From positions 294,359 through 358,358 of the forward strand of contig NZ_JARFYM010000003.1 in assembly GCF_030272705.1 (NCBI RefSeq): a stretch of DNA of 64,000 nt. Reading direction: 5' to 3'. Source of the stretch: Rhizobium mayense (GTDB taxonomy: Bacteria > Pseudomonadota > Alphaproteobacteria > Rhizobiales > Rhizobiaceae). The translations under genes were made by a program, and so were the position numbers. Positions 17,310 to 25,652 of this stretch are shown piece by piece. The notes beneath the pieces are model-generated. The model made no database searches and was not told the origin of the DNA. It was given only the letters and a program-made list of their open reading frames with translations. How positions within the stretch are numbered: the stretch's first letter is position 1; each line of letters opens with the position of its first letter.

Positions 17310-18386
17310 ATGAGAAAACTAGCACTCGCACTCGCCACCACGGCTGCTGCCATTATCGGCTTTGCCGCCGCGGCAGAAGCGGCGCCGACCAAGATCTGCT
17401 TTGTCTATGTCGGCTCGCACACGGACGGCGGTTATTCGCAGGCGCACGATCTCGGCCGCCAGCAGATCCAGAAGGAGTTCGGCGACAAGATCGATACGCC
17501 GTATCTCGAAAACGTTCCGGAAGGTCCCGACGCCGAGCGCGCCATCGAGCGTCTCGCGCGCTCCGGCTGCGCGCTGATCTTCTCCACTTCGTTCGGCTTC
17601 ATGGATGCGACCGCCAAGGTCGCCGCAAAGTTCCCGAACGTGAAGTTCGAGCACGCAACCGGTTTCAAGAGCGGCCCGAACATGGCGACCTACAATTCGC
17701 GCTTCTACGAAGGCCGCTACATCCTGGGTCAGATCGCCGCCAAGATGTCGAAGAATCACGGCGCGGCATACATCGCCTCCTTCCCGATTCCGGAAGTGGT
17801 GATGGGCATCAACGCCTTCGCGCAGGGCGCGCGCTCGGTCGATCCGAACTTCAAGCTCAAGGTCATCTGGGTGAACACCTGGTTTGACCCGGGCAAGGAA
17901 GCTGACGCCGCCAAGGCCATGATCGACCAGGGTGTCGATATTCTGACCCAGCACACCGACACCACCGCGCCGATGCAGGTGGCAGAGGAACGCGGCATCC
18001 ATGCCTTCGGCCAGGCTTCCGATATGATCGCTGCTGGCCCGCATGCGCAGTTGACCGCCGTCGTCGACACCTGGGGTAACTACTACTCCAAACGCGTCCA
18101 TGCGCTGCTTGATGGCACCTGGAAGGCCGAGCAGAACTGGGACGGTCTGAAGGACGGCATCCTGAAGATGTCGCCCTACACCAACATGCCCGACGACGTG
18201 AAAAAGATGGCGGAAGAGACCGAAGCCAAGATCAAGTCCGGCGAGCTCGCACCGTTCACGGGCCCGATCAACAAGCAGGATGGTACGCCCTGGCTGAAGG
18301 CCGGTGAAAAGGCCGATGACGCCACTTTGCTCGGCATGAACTTCTATATCGAAGGCGTCGACGACAAGTTGCCCGCAGCCAAATAA
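17310..18386 (+). CDS. BMP-family periplasmic nucleoside-binding protein
   Basis: The 358-residue protein has a Sec signal peptide (start MRKLALALATTAAAIIGFAA, probable cut after EAA) but no lipobox, so it is a soluble periplasmic protein. The mature part shows BMP/PnrA features: VYVGSHTDGGYSQAHDLGR, IFSTSFGFMDATAKVA and HTDTTAPMQVAEERG. The family binds purine nucleosides and related compounds for import through the permeases encoded just upstream. AGGGG lies before the ATG. A strong terminator follows, closing the operon. Confidence 0.9.
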   Translation: MRKLALALATTAAAIIGFAAAAEAAPTKICFVYVGSHTDGGYSQAHDLGRQQIQKEFGDKIDTPYLENVPEGPDAERAIERLARSGCALIFSTSFGFMDATAKVAAKFPNVKFEHATGFKSGPNMATYNSRFYEGRYILGQIAAKMSKNHGAAYIASFPIPEVVMGINAFAQGARSVDPNFKLKVIWVNTWFDPGKEADAAKAMIDQGVDILTQHTDTTAPMQVAEERGIHAFGQASDMIAAGPHAQLTAVVDTWGNYYSKRVHALLDGTWKAEQNWDGLKDGILKMSPYTNMPDDVKKMAEETEAKIKSGELAPFTGPINKQDGTPWLKAGEKADDATLLGMNFYIEGVDDKLPAAK

Positions 18387-18411
18387 GCGGACTGACATCG
18401 CGAAGGTTGAG

Positions 18412-18437
18412 AAAGGGCGCCCGAGGCGCCCTTTTTT
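18412..18437 (+). terminator. Terminator of the nucleoside ABC operon
   Basis: A 10-bp GC-rich stem (AAAGGGCGCC at 18412-18421 with GGCGCCCTTT at 18425-18434) and a 3-base loop run into TTTTTTG. It lies 26 bases after the binding-protein stop. Confidence 0.9.
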
Positions 18438-18490
18438 GTTGCACCGCATCACAGAATGTCGATTTACAAAAGTATTACTATATGATTTTT

Positions 18491-18522
18491 TCCCATTGGC
18501 CGTAGGAGACGGCCAATTGGGA
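18491..18522 (+). promoter_or_regulatory. Leader hairpin overlapping the ytfQ ribosome binding site
   Basis: Bases 18495-18503 pair with 18509-18517 (nine pairs), then after one bulged T bases 18491-18494 pair with 18519-18522. The loop is AGGAG. The 3' arm contains GGGA of the GGGAGGA Shine-Dalgarno, eight bases before the ytfQ ATG, so folding would hide part of it. A TATATG-like -10 just upstream would make this hairpin the start of the mRNA. Confidence 0.55.
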
Positions 18523-18529
18523 GGACATC

Positions 18530-19492
18530 ATGAAATTGAAGACTGCACTGGTGAGTGCCACGATTCTTGCTGCTTGCATGTTTACGTCTGCGTCGGCAAA
18601 GGACTTGGTCGTCGGCTTTTCGCAAATCGGCTCGGAATCCGGCTGGCGCGCGGCGGAAACGACGGTTACCAAGCAGCAAGCTGAGAAGCGCGGCATCGAT
18701 CTCAAATTCGCCGATGCCCAACAGAAGCAGGAAAATCAGATCAAGGCGATTCGCTCCTTCATCGCACAGGGTGTTGACGCGATTCTGCTGGCTCCCGTCG
18801 TCGAAACGGGATGGGATTCTGTTCTGAAGGAAGCAAAGGAAGCCAAGATCCCGGTCATCCTGCTTGATCGCACGATCAACGCGCCGAAGGATCTCTATCT
18901 GACTGCCGTCACCTCCGACCAGATTCACGAAGGCAAGGTTGCTGGCGACTGGCTTGTGAAGACCGTTGGCGACAAGAAGTGCAACATCGTCGAGCTTCAG
19001 GGCACCACTGGCTCCTCGCCGGCGATCGCGCGCAAGAAGGGCTTCGAAGAAGCGATCAAGGGCCATGACAATTTGAAGATCATCCGCAGCCAGACGGGCG
19101 ATTTCACCCGCGCCAAGGGCAAGGAAGTCATGGAAAGCTTCCTGAAGGCCGAAAATGGCGGCAAGGACATCTGCGCGCTCTACGCGCATAACGACGACAT
19201 GGCCGTCGGCGCTATCCAGGCGATCAAGGAAGCGGGTCTGAAGCCGGGCAAGGATATCCTGACCGTATCCATCGATTCGGTTCCGGACCTCTTCAAGGCT
19301 ATGGCAGCCGGCGAAGCAAACGCAACGGTCGAGCTGACGCCGAACATGGCTGGCCCGGCCTTTGACGCCCTCGACGCCTATCTGAAGACCAAGAAGGAGC
19401 CGCCGAAGTGGATCCAGACCGAGTCCAAGCTGTATACGCAGGCTGACGACCCGCAGAAGGTCTACGAGGAGAAGAAGGGCCAGGGCTACTGA
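18530..19492 (+). CDS. ytfQ: Galactofuranose-type ABC transporter binding protein YtfQ
   Basis: The 320-residue periplasmic protein has a signal peptide (cut near ASAKD) and is strikingly similar to E. coli YtfQ. Shared stretches include GFSQIGSESGWRAAETTVTK, ADAQQKQENQIKAIRSF, RSQTGDFTRAKGKEVMESF and VELTPNMAGPAFDAL. YtfQ binds galactofuranose and galactopyranose for uptake. The rhizobial protein probably binds the same or a related sugar; the ligand is inferred. The ATPase gene follows 201 bases later, beyond a stem-loop that may protect the highly expressed binding-protein message. Confidence 0.9.
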   Translation: MKLKTALVSATILAACMFTSASAKDLVVGFSQIGSESGWRAAETTVTKQQAEKRGIDLKFADAQQKQENQIKAIRSFIAQGVDAILLAPVVETGWDSVLKEAKEAKIPVILLDRTINAPKDLYLTAVTSDQIHEGKVAGDWLVKTVGDKKCNIVELQGTTGSSPAIARKKGFEEAIKGHDNLKIIRSQTGDFTRAKGKEVMESFLKAENGGKDICALYAHNDDMAVGAIQAIKEAGLKPGKDILTVSIDSVPDLFKAMAAGEANATVELTPNMAGPAFDALDAYLKTKKEPPKWIQTESKLYTQADDPQKVYEEKKGQGY

Positions 19493-19507
19493 TGTAAAAA
19501 GGGCGAA

Positions 19508-19536
19508 CCACGTCGGCCGGCAAATGGCCGATGTGG
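19508..19536 (+). other. Intercistronic stem-loop after ytfQ
   Basis: CCACGTCGGCC (19508-19518) pairs with GGCCGATGTGG (19526-19536) in 11 pairs, one of them G-U. No T-run follows, so read-through into ytfR is possible. Such hairpins commonly stabilise binding-protein transcripts. Confidence 0.6.
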
Positions 19537-19602
19537 ATTCCTAAGCGTGGAACTGCCGAAGCGGACAGGGTGCTCTAGATATAAAAAGTTTAGAGCGGCC
19601 TT

Positions 19603-19614
19603 TGTGAGTTCACA
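19603..19614. promoter_or_regulatory. TGTGA-N2-TCACA palindrome before ytfR
   Basis: Perfect 5-bp arms with a 2-base spacer lie 79 bases before the ytfR start. The spacing is too short for a CRP site. It may be an operator of the GntR regulator encoded at the end of the operon. Confidence 0.3.
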
Positions 19615-19693
19615 TGAACGCACGACGCTTTAAGCGAGCGGCAGGTTCCGCGCGCTTTTACATGCCAGCTCAATCCAAGGAAATTCATGCTCC

Positions 19694-21217
19694 ATGGCTC
19701 ACGATGTCGAGCGCCTGCTGACCGCTACCGGTTTCTGCAAATATTTTCCCGGTTCCACCGCCCTTGATCATGTCGATTTCACATTGCTGCGGGGGGAGGT
19801 CCATGCGCTTCTCGGCGAAAATGGCGCCGGAAAATCGACGCTGATCAAGTGCATGACTGGCGCCTATCGCCGCGATGCTGGCAGCCTCGTTCTCGATGGT
19901 GCCGAGATCGACCCGCACGATACGCTGGCGGCGCAGAAACTCGGCATCGGAACGGTCTATCAGGAGGTGAACCTCCTTGCGAACTTGAGTGTGGCCGAAA
20001 ATCTGTTTCTCGGCCGTCAGCCGCGGCGCTTCGGCATGGTCAGCAGCCGCGTGATGAACAGCATGGCGAAAGACCTGTTGTCGCAATACGGCATAGATAT
20101 CGATGTCAGCCGGCAGCTCGATCGCTTCTCCGTTGCCATTCAGCAGGTGATTGCGATCGCGCGCGCTGTCGATCTCTCCGGAAAGGTCCTAATCCTCGAC
20201 GAGCCGACGGCCAGCCTAGACACGCAGGAAGTCGCCATGCTTTTCGGTATTATCCGGGATCTGAAGCAGCGCGGACTGGGAATTGTTTTCATTACGCATT
20301 TTCTCGAACAAGTCTATCAGATCTGCGATCGCATAACCGTCCTTCGTAACGGACGCCTTGTCGGTACGCGCGATGCGGAGGGCCTTTCGCGCCTGACCCT
20401 GATCGCGATGATGCTTGGCCGCGAACTTGCGCAGGCCGAAGCAACCGCGAAAGAGGCCGTCAGCGAAAGCGGGCCGGTAAAATACCGGTTCAGCGGTTTC
20501 GGCAAGCGCGGCAAGATCAAACCCTTCGATCTGGAGGTTCGCGTCGGTGAAGTGGTCGGCGTTGCCGGTCTGCTAGGCTCCGGGCGCACGGAAACGGCGG
20601 AGGTGCTTTTCGGCATCGAGCGTGCCGACAGCGGCGAGGCAAAGATCGAAGAAAGAGCGGTCACCCTCTCGGGGCCGCGTGCCGCCATCAAGAACGGCTT
20701 CGGCTTTTGCCCGGAGGACCGAAAGACGGACGGCATCATCGGCGATCTGTCCATCCGCGAAAACATCGTCATGGCGCTCCAGGCCCGCCGCGGCTGGGCG
20801 CGCCCGCTGCCGCGCGGCGAGCAGAACGCAATCGCCGACCGCTATATCAGGGCGTTGGATATTCGCACCACCGATCGCGAAAAGCCGATCAAGCTGCTCT
20901 CCGGCGGCAATCAGCAGAAGGCGATCCTGGCGCGCTGGCTGGCGACCAATCCAAATTTCCTGATCCTGGACGAACCGACGCGCGGCATCGATGTCGGTGC
21001 GCACGCCGAGATCATCCGCCTGATCGAAGATCTGTGCCGGCAGGGAATGTCCCTTGTCGTGATTTCCTCGGAATTGGAAGAATTAGTGGCCTATAGTTCC
21101 CGCGTCATCGTGCTGCGCGACCGCGAGCATATTGCAGAGCTCGCCGGCAACGAGATCACCGCCGACCATATCGTCGATGCCATAGCAACGGCTCAGAGCA
21201 AGCGGGAGGACGCATGA
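19694..21217 (+). CDS. ytfR: Sugar ABC transporter ATP-binding protein YtfR
   Basis: The 507-residue tandem ATPase energises the YtfQ importer. NBD1 has Walker A GENGAGKST and Walker B ILDEPTASLD; its signature position is degenerate (RFSVAIQQVIAIARA). NBD2 has a modified Walker A (GLLGSGRTE), signature LSGGNQQKA and Walker B ILDEPTRGIDVG. This pattern is that of the CUT2 family. The AAGGA site lies 12 bases upstream, longer than usual. It overlaps the first permease by 4 bases. Confidence 0.9.
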   Translation: MAHDVERLLTATGFCKYFPGSTALDHVDFTLLRGEVHALLGENGAGKSTLIKCMTGAYRRDAGSLVLDGAEIDPHDTLAAQKLGIGTVYQEVNLLANLSVAENLFLGRQPRRFGMVSSRVMNSMAKDLLSQYGIDIDVSRQLDRFSVAIQQVIAIARAVDLSGKVLILDEPTASLDTQEVAMLFGIIRDLKQRGLGIVFITHFLEQVYQICDRITVLRNGRLVGTRDAEGLSRLTLIAMMLGRELAQAEATAKEAVSESGPVKYRFSGFGKRGKIKPFDLEVRVGEVVGVAGLLGSGRTETAEVLFGIERADSGEAKIEERAVTLSGPRAAIKNGFGFCPEDRKTDGIIGDLSIRENIVMALQARRGWARPLPRGEQNAIADRYIRALDIRTTDREKPIKLLSGGNQQKAILARWLATNPNFLILDEPTRGIDVGAHAEIIRLIEDLCRQGMSLVVISSELEELVAYSSRVIVLRDREHIAELAGNEITADHIVDAIATAQSKREDA

Positions 21218-22242
21218 GTTCCCAGATCAAGGCCGCCTTGCTTCGATTGGCTCCGCAGCTCATTGCGCTGGCGGCCATTCTTCTTTTGAATTTCATTATG
21301 TTCCCGCAGTTCTTTCATCTGGAGCTGCAGAATGGCAGATTGTACGGCAGCATCATCGATGTCCTCAATCGTGGTGCGCCCGTGGCGCTGCTGTCCATCG
21401 GCATGACGCTGGTCATCGCCACCAAGGGCATCGATCTCTCCGTCGGTGCGGTGATCGCGATTTGCGGTGCGGTCGCGGCATCCGCCATCGTCGCCGGAAA
21501 TTCGCTCGCCTACACGCTGATATTGACCCTCGCAGTCGGGCTCGCATGCGGGCTCTGGAATGGATTCCTGGTCGCGGTCCTCGATATCCAGCCGATCATC
21601 GCCACGCTGGTGCTGATGGTCGCGGGCCGCGGTATCGCCCAGTTGATCACCGAAGGCGTGATCCTCACCTTCAACAATGATGGGCTCATCTTCTTGGGAA
21701 GCGGGTCCTTCGCCACTCTGCCGATGCCTGTAGTCATCTGGCTGCTAGTGGCCGCGGCGGTTATTCTGCTGGTGAGGCGCACGGCGCTCGGCATGCTGGT
21801 CGAGGCGATCGGCATCAACCGGCGCGCCAGCACGCTGTCGGGCATTCAGACGCCGGTGTTGCTGATCGCCGTCTATGCACTGAGCGGCCTGTGTGCTTCG
21901 ATCGCCGGTATCATCGTCTCCGCCGATATCAAGGGCGCTGACGCGAACAATGCTGGCCTCTGGCTCGAACTTGACGCGATCCTGGCCGTTGTCGTGGGTG
22001 GCAATTCCCTTCTTGGCGGCCGCTTCAGCATTGTCGGCTCGCTGATCGGCGCGATGATCATTCAGTCGGTCAATACGGGCATTCTGCTGTCCGGCTTCCC
22101 GCCGGAGTTCAATCTGGTGATCAAGGCTGTCATCGTCATCATCATCCTGGTCATCCAGTCTCCGGCCCTCCAATCCATCACGGCGTTTTTCTGGCGCCGC
22201 CGGAGTGCAGCGCAGATGATCCATGAGGAGCAGGCAAAGTGA
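21214..22242 (+). CDS. ytfT: Sugar ABC transporter permease YtfT
   Basis: The 342-residue CUT2 permease has about nine hydrophobic helices and the family motif GMTLVIATKGIDLSVGAV near residue 65. Further shared features are the loop SADIKGADANNAGLWLELDA and GGNSLLGGRFSIVGSLIGA. It forms the channel with YjfF. The start overlaps the ytfR stop by 4 bases (ATGA) and has GGAGGA upstream. Confidence 0.9.
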   Translation: MSSQIKAALLRLAPQLIALAAILLLNFIMFPQFFHLELQNGRLYGSIIDVLNRGAPVALLSIGMTLVIATKGIDLSVGAVIAICGAVAASAIVAGNSLAYTLILTLAVGLACGLWNGFLVAVLDIQPIIATLVLMVAGRGIAQLITEGVILTFNNDGLIFLGSGSFATLPMPVVIWLLVAAAVILLVRRTALGMLVEAIGINRRASTLSGIQTPVLLIAVYALSGLCASIAGIIVSADIKGADANNAGLWLELDAILAVVVGGNSLLGGRFSIVGSLIGAMIIQSVNTGILLSGFPPEFNLVIKAVIVIIILVIQSPALQSITAFFWRRRSAAQMIHEEQAK

Positions 22243-23207
22243 ATTCGAAATATCTTCCTCTGCTTGTGACGATCGTCATCTTCCTGCTGGCCTATACGGG
22301 CTGCGTGCTGCAGTTTCCGACAATGCTGTCGACGCGCGTCCTCGGCAATCTGCTGACGGATAACGCCTTTCTCGGCATAGCCGCGGTCGGCATGACTTTC
22401 GTTATCCTCTCTGGCGGCATCGATCTGTCGATTGGTTCGGTCATCGCGTTTACCGGCGTCTTCCTGGCGATCGTTCTGCGGGATACATCGATCCATCCGC
22501 TTGTCGCCTTCGCGCTTGTCTTGGTCATCACGACAATCTTCGGCGCAGGCATGGGCGCCATCATCCACTATCTCAGCATGCCGCCCTTCATCGTCACGCT
22601 GGCGGGCATGTTCCTTGCGCGCGGTATCGCTTTCGTCCTGTCGATCGACAGCATCCCGATCGAACATGATTTCTATTCACAACTGAGCGATCTCTATCTG
22701 CTGCTGCCGGGCGGCGGCCGTCTGACGTTGGTCGGCGGTATCATGCTCATCGTCTTTGCCGGCGGCATCGTGCTCGCGCATCGCACCCGCTTTGGAGCCA
22801 ACGTCTATGCGCTGGGCGGCGGGGTGCAGACGGCTCAGTTGATGGGCGTTCCGGTCGGCCGCACGACGATCCACATCTACGCGCTGTCCGGCTTTCTTGC
22901 CGGTCTATCCGGAATCGTTTTTTCGCTCTATACGTCGGCGGGATATTCGCTGGCTACGGTTGGCGTCGAGCTCGACGCCATTGCCGCCGTGGTTATAGGC
23001 GGGACATTGCTGACGGGGGGAGCAGGGTTCGTAGGAGGAACTCTCATCGGAATTCTCATACAGGGCTTGATCCAGACTTATATCACCTTTGACGGAACGC
23101 TCTCCAGCTGGTGGACTAAGATCTTGATTGGGCTGCTGCTCTTTGCGTTTATTCTGATGCAGAAGGGTCTTCTGCTGCTTTCCCGCTTCAATCGACGTTA
23201 CGCCTAA
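22239..23207 (+). CDS. yjfF: Sugar ABC transporter permease YjfF
   Basis: The 322-residue permease is the second channel subunit. It carries GMTFVILSGGIDLSIGSV near residue 50, YTSAGYSLATVGVELDAIAA and GGTLLTGGAGFVGGTLIG, as in E. coli YjfF. The start is GTG at 22239, overlapping ytfT by 4 bases. The regulator gene begins 16 bases after its stop, so both probably share one transcript. Confidence 0.9.
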   Translation: MNSKYLPLLVTIVIFLLAYTGCVLQFPTMLSTRVLGNLLTDNAFLGIAAVGMTFVILSGGIDLSIGSVIAFTGVFLAIVLRDTSIHPLVAFALVLVITTIFGAGMGAIIHYLSMPPFIVTLAGMFLARGIAFVLSIDSIPIEHDFYSQLSDLYLLLPGGGRLTLVGGIMLIVFAGGIVLAHRTRFGANVYALGGGVQTAQLMGVPVGRTTIHIYALSGFLAGLSGIVFSLYTSAGYSLATVGVELDAIAAVVIGGTLLTGGAGFVGGTLIGILIQGLIQTYITFDGTLSSWWTKILIGLLLFAFILMQKGLLLLSRFNRRYA

Positions 23208-23223
23208 GGGAAGGACAGAGTGA

Positions 23224-23970
23224 TTGCGCAGTAGATTGCTTGAAACCAGGAAAACCGAAGGAAAATCACGAACGAGCCATGCTCAGGTCGTGGATGATCT
23301 TGGAAAAGCAATCGTGTCGGGCGCCTTTCCCATCGGCAGCATCCTTCCTGGCGACAGCGAACTTCTACAGCGGTTCAAGGTGTCGCGAACGGTTTTGCGC
23401 GAGAGCATGAAGACCCTGGCCGCAAAAGGCTTGGTCGTTCCGCGCGCCCGGGTCGGAACCCGCGTTACCGAAAAGATCCATTGGAACATGTTCGACACTG
23501 CAGTGCTGACTTGGCACTTCGAAAGTGGCGTCGATGAGGAGTTCCTCCTCCACCTCTATGACATTCGTCTGGCCTTCGAGCCCTTTGCCGCCAGTCTCGT
23601 GGCGGAGCGCGCCAGCGCTGAGGAAGTCGAGTTGCTGCGGCAGCTCGCGATGGCCATGGCCGCGCCGGAACACACTTCCGACAGTCTCGCCATCGCCGAT
23701 CTTCATTTTCACCTGGCGATCACGGAAGCCTCGCACAATCCCTTCATGCGTTCGCTCGGCGGCCTGATCGAGGCGGCTCTCGTGGGGATGTTCCGTATGA
23801 GCGCGCCTCCCGCCAGCAATGGCTTCAGCAATATTGCCGATACGCACATGGCTATCGTGGACGCCATTGCGGCCGGCGATGGGCTGGCTGCGCACAAGGC
23901 GATGGAATTCGTCATATTCGACGGCCGCCAGCATGTCCAGGAAGCTTTCGCGGCGCTTGCAGACGCTTAG
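23224..23970 (+). CDS. FadR-type GntR regulator of the ytf operon
   Basis: The 248-residue protein has a GntR winged helix (residues ~18-85, with GDSELLQRFKVSRTVLRESM) and an FCD domain (~100-240, with LYDIRLAFEPFAASLVAERA and IADLHFHLAITEASHNPFM carrying the usual metal-binding His and Asp positions). The start is TTG at 23224 after GGAAGGA; the first in-frame ATG would destroy the DNA-binding domain. As last gene of the ytfR-ytfT-yjfF unit it very likely controls that importer in response to its sugar or a catabolite. Confidence 0.87.
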   Translation: MRSRLLETRKTEGKSRTSHAQVVDDLGKAIVSGAFPIGSILPGDSELLQRFKVSRTVLRESMKTLAAKGLVVPRARVGTRVTEKIHWNMFDTAVLTWHFESGVDEEFLLHLYDIRLAFEPFAASLVAERASAEEVELLRQLAMAMAAPEHTSDSLAIADLHFHLAITEASHNPFMRSLGGLIEAALVGMFRMSAPPASNGFSNIADTHMAIVDAIAAGDGLAAHKAMEFVIFDGRQHVQEAFAALADA

Positions 23971-24072
23971 TGCCTACGTCTAATTTCGCCGTAGTTCACC
24001 GCTCTACTAGTTGCTATGAGAACACGACGCCTATTCATGGGCCTTGTCGGACCATATCTTTCGGAGCTTGAA

Positions 24073-25434
24073 ATGGAACGCACCTGCCTCGCCATCATCC
24101 TCGCCGCCGGTGACAGCACTCGTATGAAGTCGTCGATCTCCAAGGTCCTGCACCCGATCGCCGGTCGTCCGATGATCGGGCATGTGATGGAAGCGATTGC
24201 CAAGACCGACATTTCCACTGCCGCACTCGTCGTCGGCCGCGATGCCGAGGAGGTGACGGCCGCAGCCGCCATCGGTGGCGTCAAGGTGGAAGCTTATCTG
24301 CAGAAGGAGCGCCTCGGCACCGGCCATGCGGTGCTTGCGGCACGCGAGGCGATCGCCAAGGGCTACGACGATATTCTGGTCGCTTACGGCGATGTGCCGC
24401 TGCTGACCGATGCGCCGCTTCGCTCCGCGCGCGAGGGGCTCGCGGCGGGCAATGACATCGTCGTCATCGGTTTTCACACCGAAAATCCGAACGCTTACGG
24501 CCGGCTGCTCGTCAAGGACGGCGAGCTGATCGCCATCCGCGAGGCGAAGGATGCAACCGATGCCGAACTTGCGGTGACTTGGTGCAATAGCGGCCTGATG
24601 GCGATCAACGGCCGCAAGGCGCTCGACCTGCTCGACCGCATCGGCAACGACAATGCCAAGCGCGAATATTATCTGACCGATCTCGTCGAGATCGCTCGCT
24701 CGCTGGGCGGCCGCGCGGTCGCCGTCGACGCGCCCGAAGTGGAGATGACCGGCTGCAACAACCGCGCCGAACTCGCCGCTATCGAACGCCTGTGGCAGGA
24801 GCGGCGCCGTCATGAGCTGATGCTTTCGGGCGTCACCATGATCGCGCCGGAAACGGTGTTTCTTGCCTATGACACGGTGATCGGCCAGGACGCGCTGATC
24901 GAGCCGAACGTCGTCTTCGGTCCCGGCGCCGTCATCGATGGCGGCGCGGTTATTCATGCCTTCTCGCATATCGAAGGCGCGCACGTCAGCGCCGGCGCCA
25001 CCGTAGGTCCTTTCGCGCGGCTGCGTCCGGGCGCGGACCTTGCCGGCGGTTCGAAGGTCGGCAATTTCTGCGAGGTGAAGAACGGCAAGATCGGCGAGGG
25101 CGCGAAGGTCAACCATCTGACCTATATCGGCGACGCGACGGTCGGGGCTGGCAGTAATATCGGCGCCGGCACGATTACCTGCAACTATGATGGGGTCAAC
25201 AAGCACGAGACCCACATCGGTGCAAACAGCTTCATTGGCTCGAATTCCTCGCTGGTTGCGCCTGTGCGCATCGGCGACAACGCCTATGTCGCCTCGGGCA
25301 GCGTCATCACCGAGGATGTCCCCGCGGAGGCACTTGCCTTCGGACGCGCCCGCCAGGAGGTAAAACCTGGCCGTGCCAAGGTCATTCGCGAGCGGGCTCT
25401 TGCCATAAAGGCGGCGAAGAAGGGCGGCCACTAA
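24073..25434 (+). CDS. glmU: Bifunctional GlcNAc-1-P uridyltransferase / GlcN-1-P acetyltransferase
   Basis: The 453-residue protein performs the last two steps to UDP-GlcNAc, precursor of peptidoglycan and lipid A. The N-terminal pyrophosphorylase domain has [19 protein letters not shown] and AYGDVPLL. The C-terminal left-handed beta-helix has hexapeptide repeats, with the acetyltransferase core [20 protein letters not shown] and [14 protein letters not shown] chose the ATG at 24073 ([14 protein letters not shown]), with GGAG seven bases upstream; the frame opens earlier, at 24016. glmS follows after a repeat-containing gap. Confidence 0.95.
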   Translation: MERTCLAIILAAGDSTRMKSSISKVLHPIAGRPMIGHVMEAIAKTDISTAALVVGRDAEEVTAAAAIGGVKVEAYLQKERLGTGHAVLAAREAIAKGYDDILVAYGDVPLLTDAPLRSAREGLAAGNDIVVIGFHTENPNAYGRLLVKDGELIAIREAKDATDAELAVTWCNSGLMAINGRKALDLLDRIGNDNAKREYYLTDLVEIARSLGGRAVAVDAPEVEMTGCNNRAELAAIERLWQERRRHELMLSGVTMIAPETVFLAYDTVIGQDALIEPNVVFGPGAVIDGGAVIHAFSHIEGAHVSAGATVGPFARLRPGADLAGGSKVGNFCEVKNGKIGEGAKVNHLTYIGDATVGAGSNIGAGTITCNYDGVNKHETHIGANSFIGSNSSLVAPVRIGDNAYVASGSVITEDVPAEALAFGRARQEVKPGRAKVIRERALAIKAAKKGGH

Positions 25435-25456
25435 GCCGAAAGTCCAGCGTATGGCC

Positions 25457-25547
25457 CCTTAAATCGGAATCGATTTAAGGAAAGGAATATGCGCTACTCT
25501 AAAGTGGTACTGCGTCCTTTGCGCGTCCTTTGGACGCGCGGCGCAGT
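25457..25547. repeat. RIME-like double palindrome between glmU and glmS
   Basis: Two stem-loops lie 28 bases apart: CCTTAAATCG/CGATTTAAGG (25457-25480) and a compound stem with inner arms GCGCGTCC/GGACGCGC (25521-25539) and outer arms ACTGCG/CGCAGT (25509-25547). The layout and the text GTCCTTTGCGCGTC resemble Rhizobium-specific intergenic mosaic elements as I remember them. It may also end the glmU transcript. Confidence 0.55.
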
Positions 25548-25652
25548 AGGGTCGCGTAACGGTCGGAAACCGAAAGTGACCGTCGCGGCAATTGAGAAAA
25601 CTGATAGAATCATTAGGACTTGCTCCAATTTTTGGGCCAGACGGAGAAGTGC

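Noticed and set aside
25548..25652. glmS ribozyme or riboswitch
   Set aside because: The leader has only small hairpins; the glmS ribozyme core is absent and is a feature of Firmicutes.
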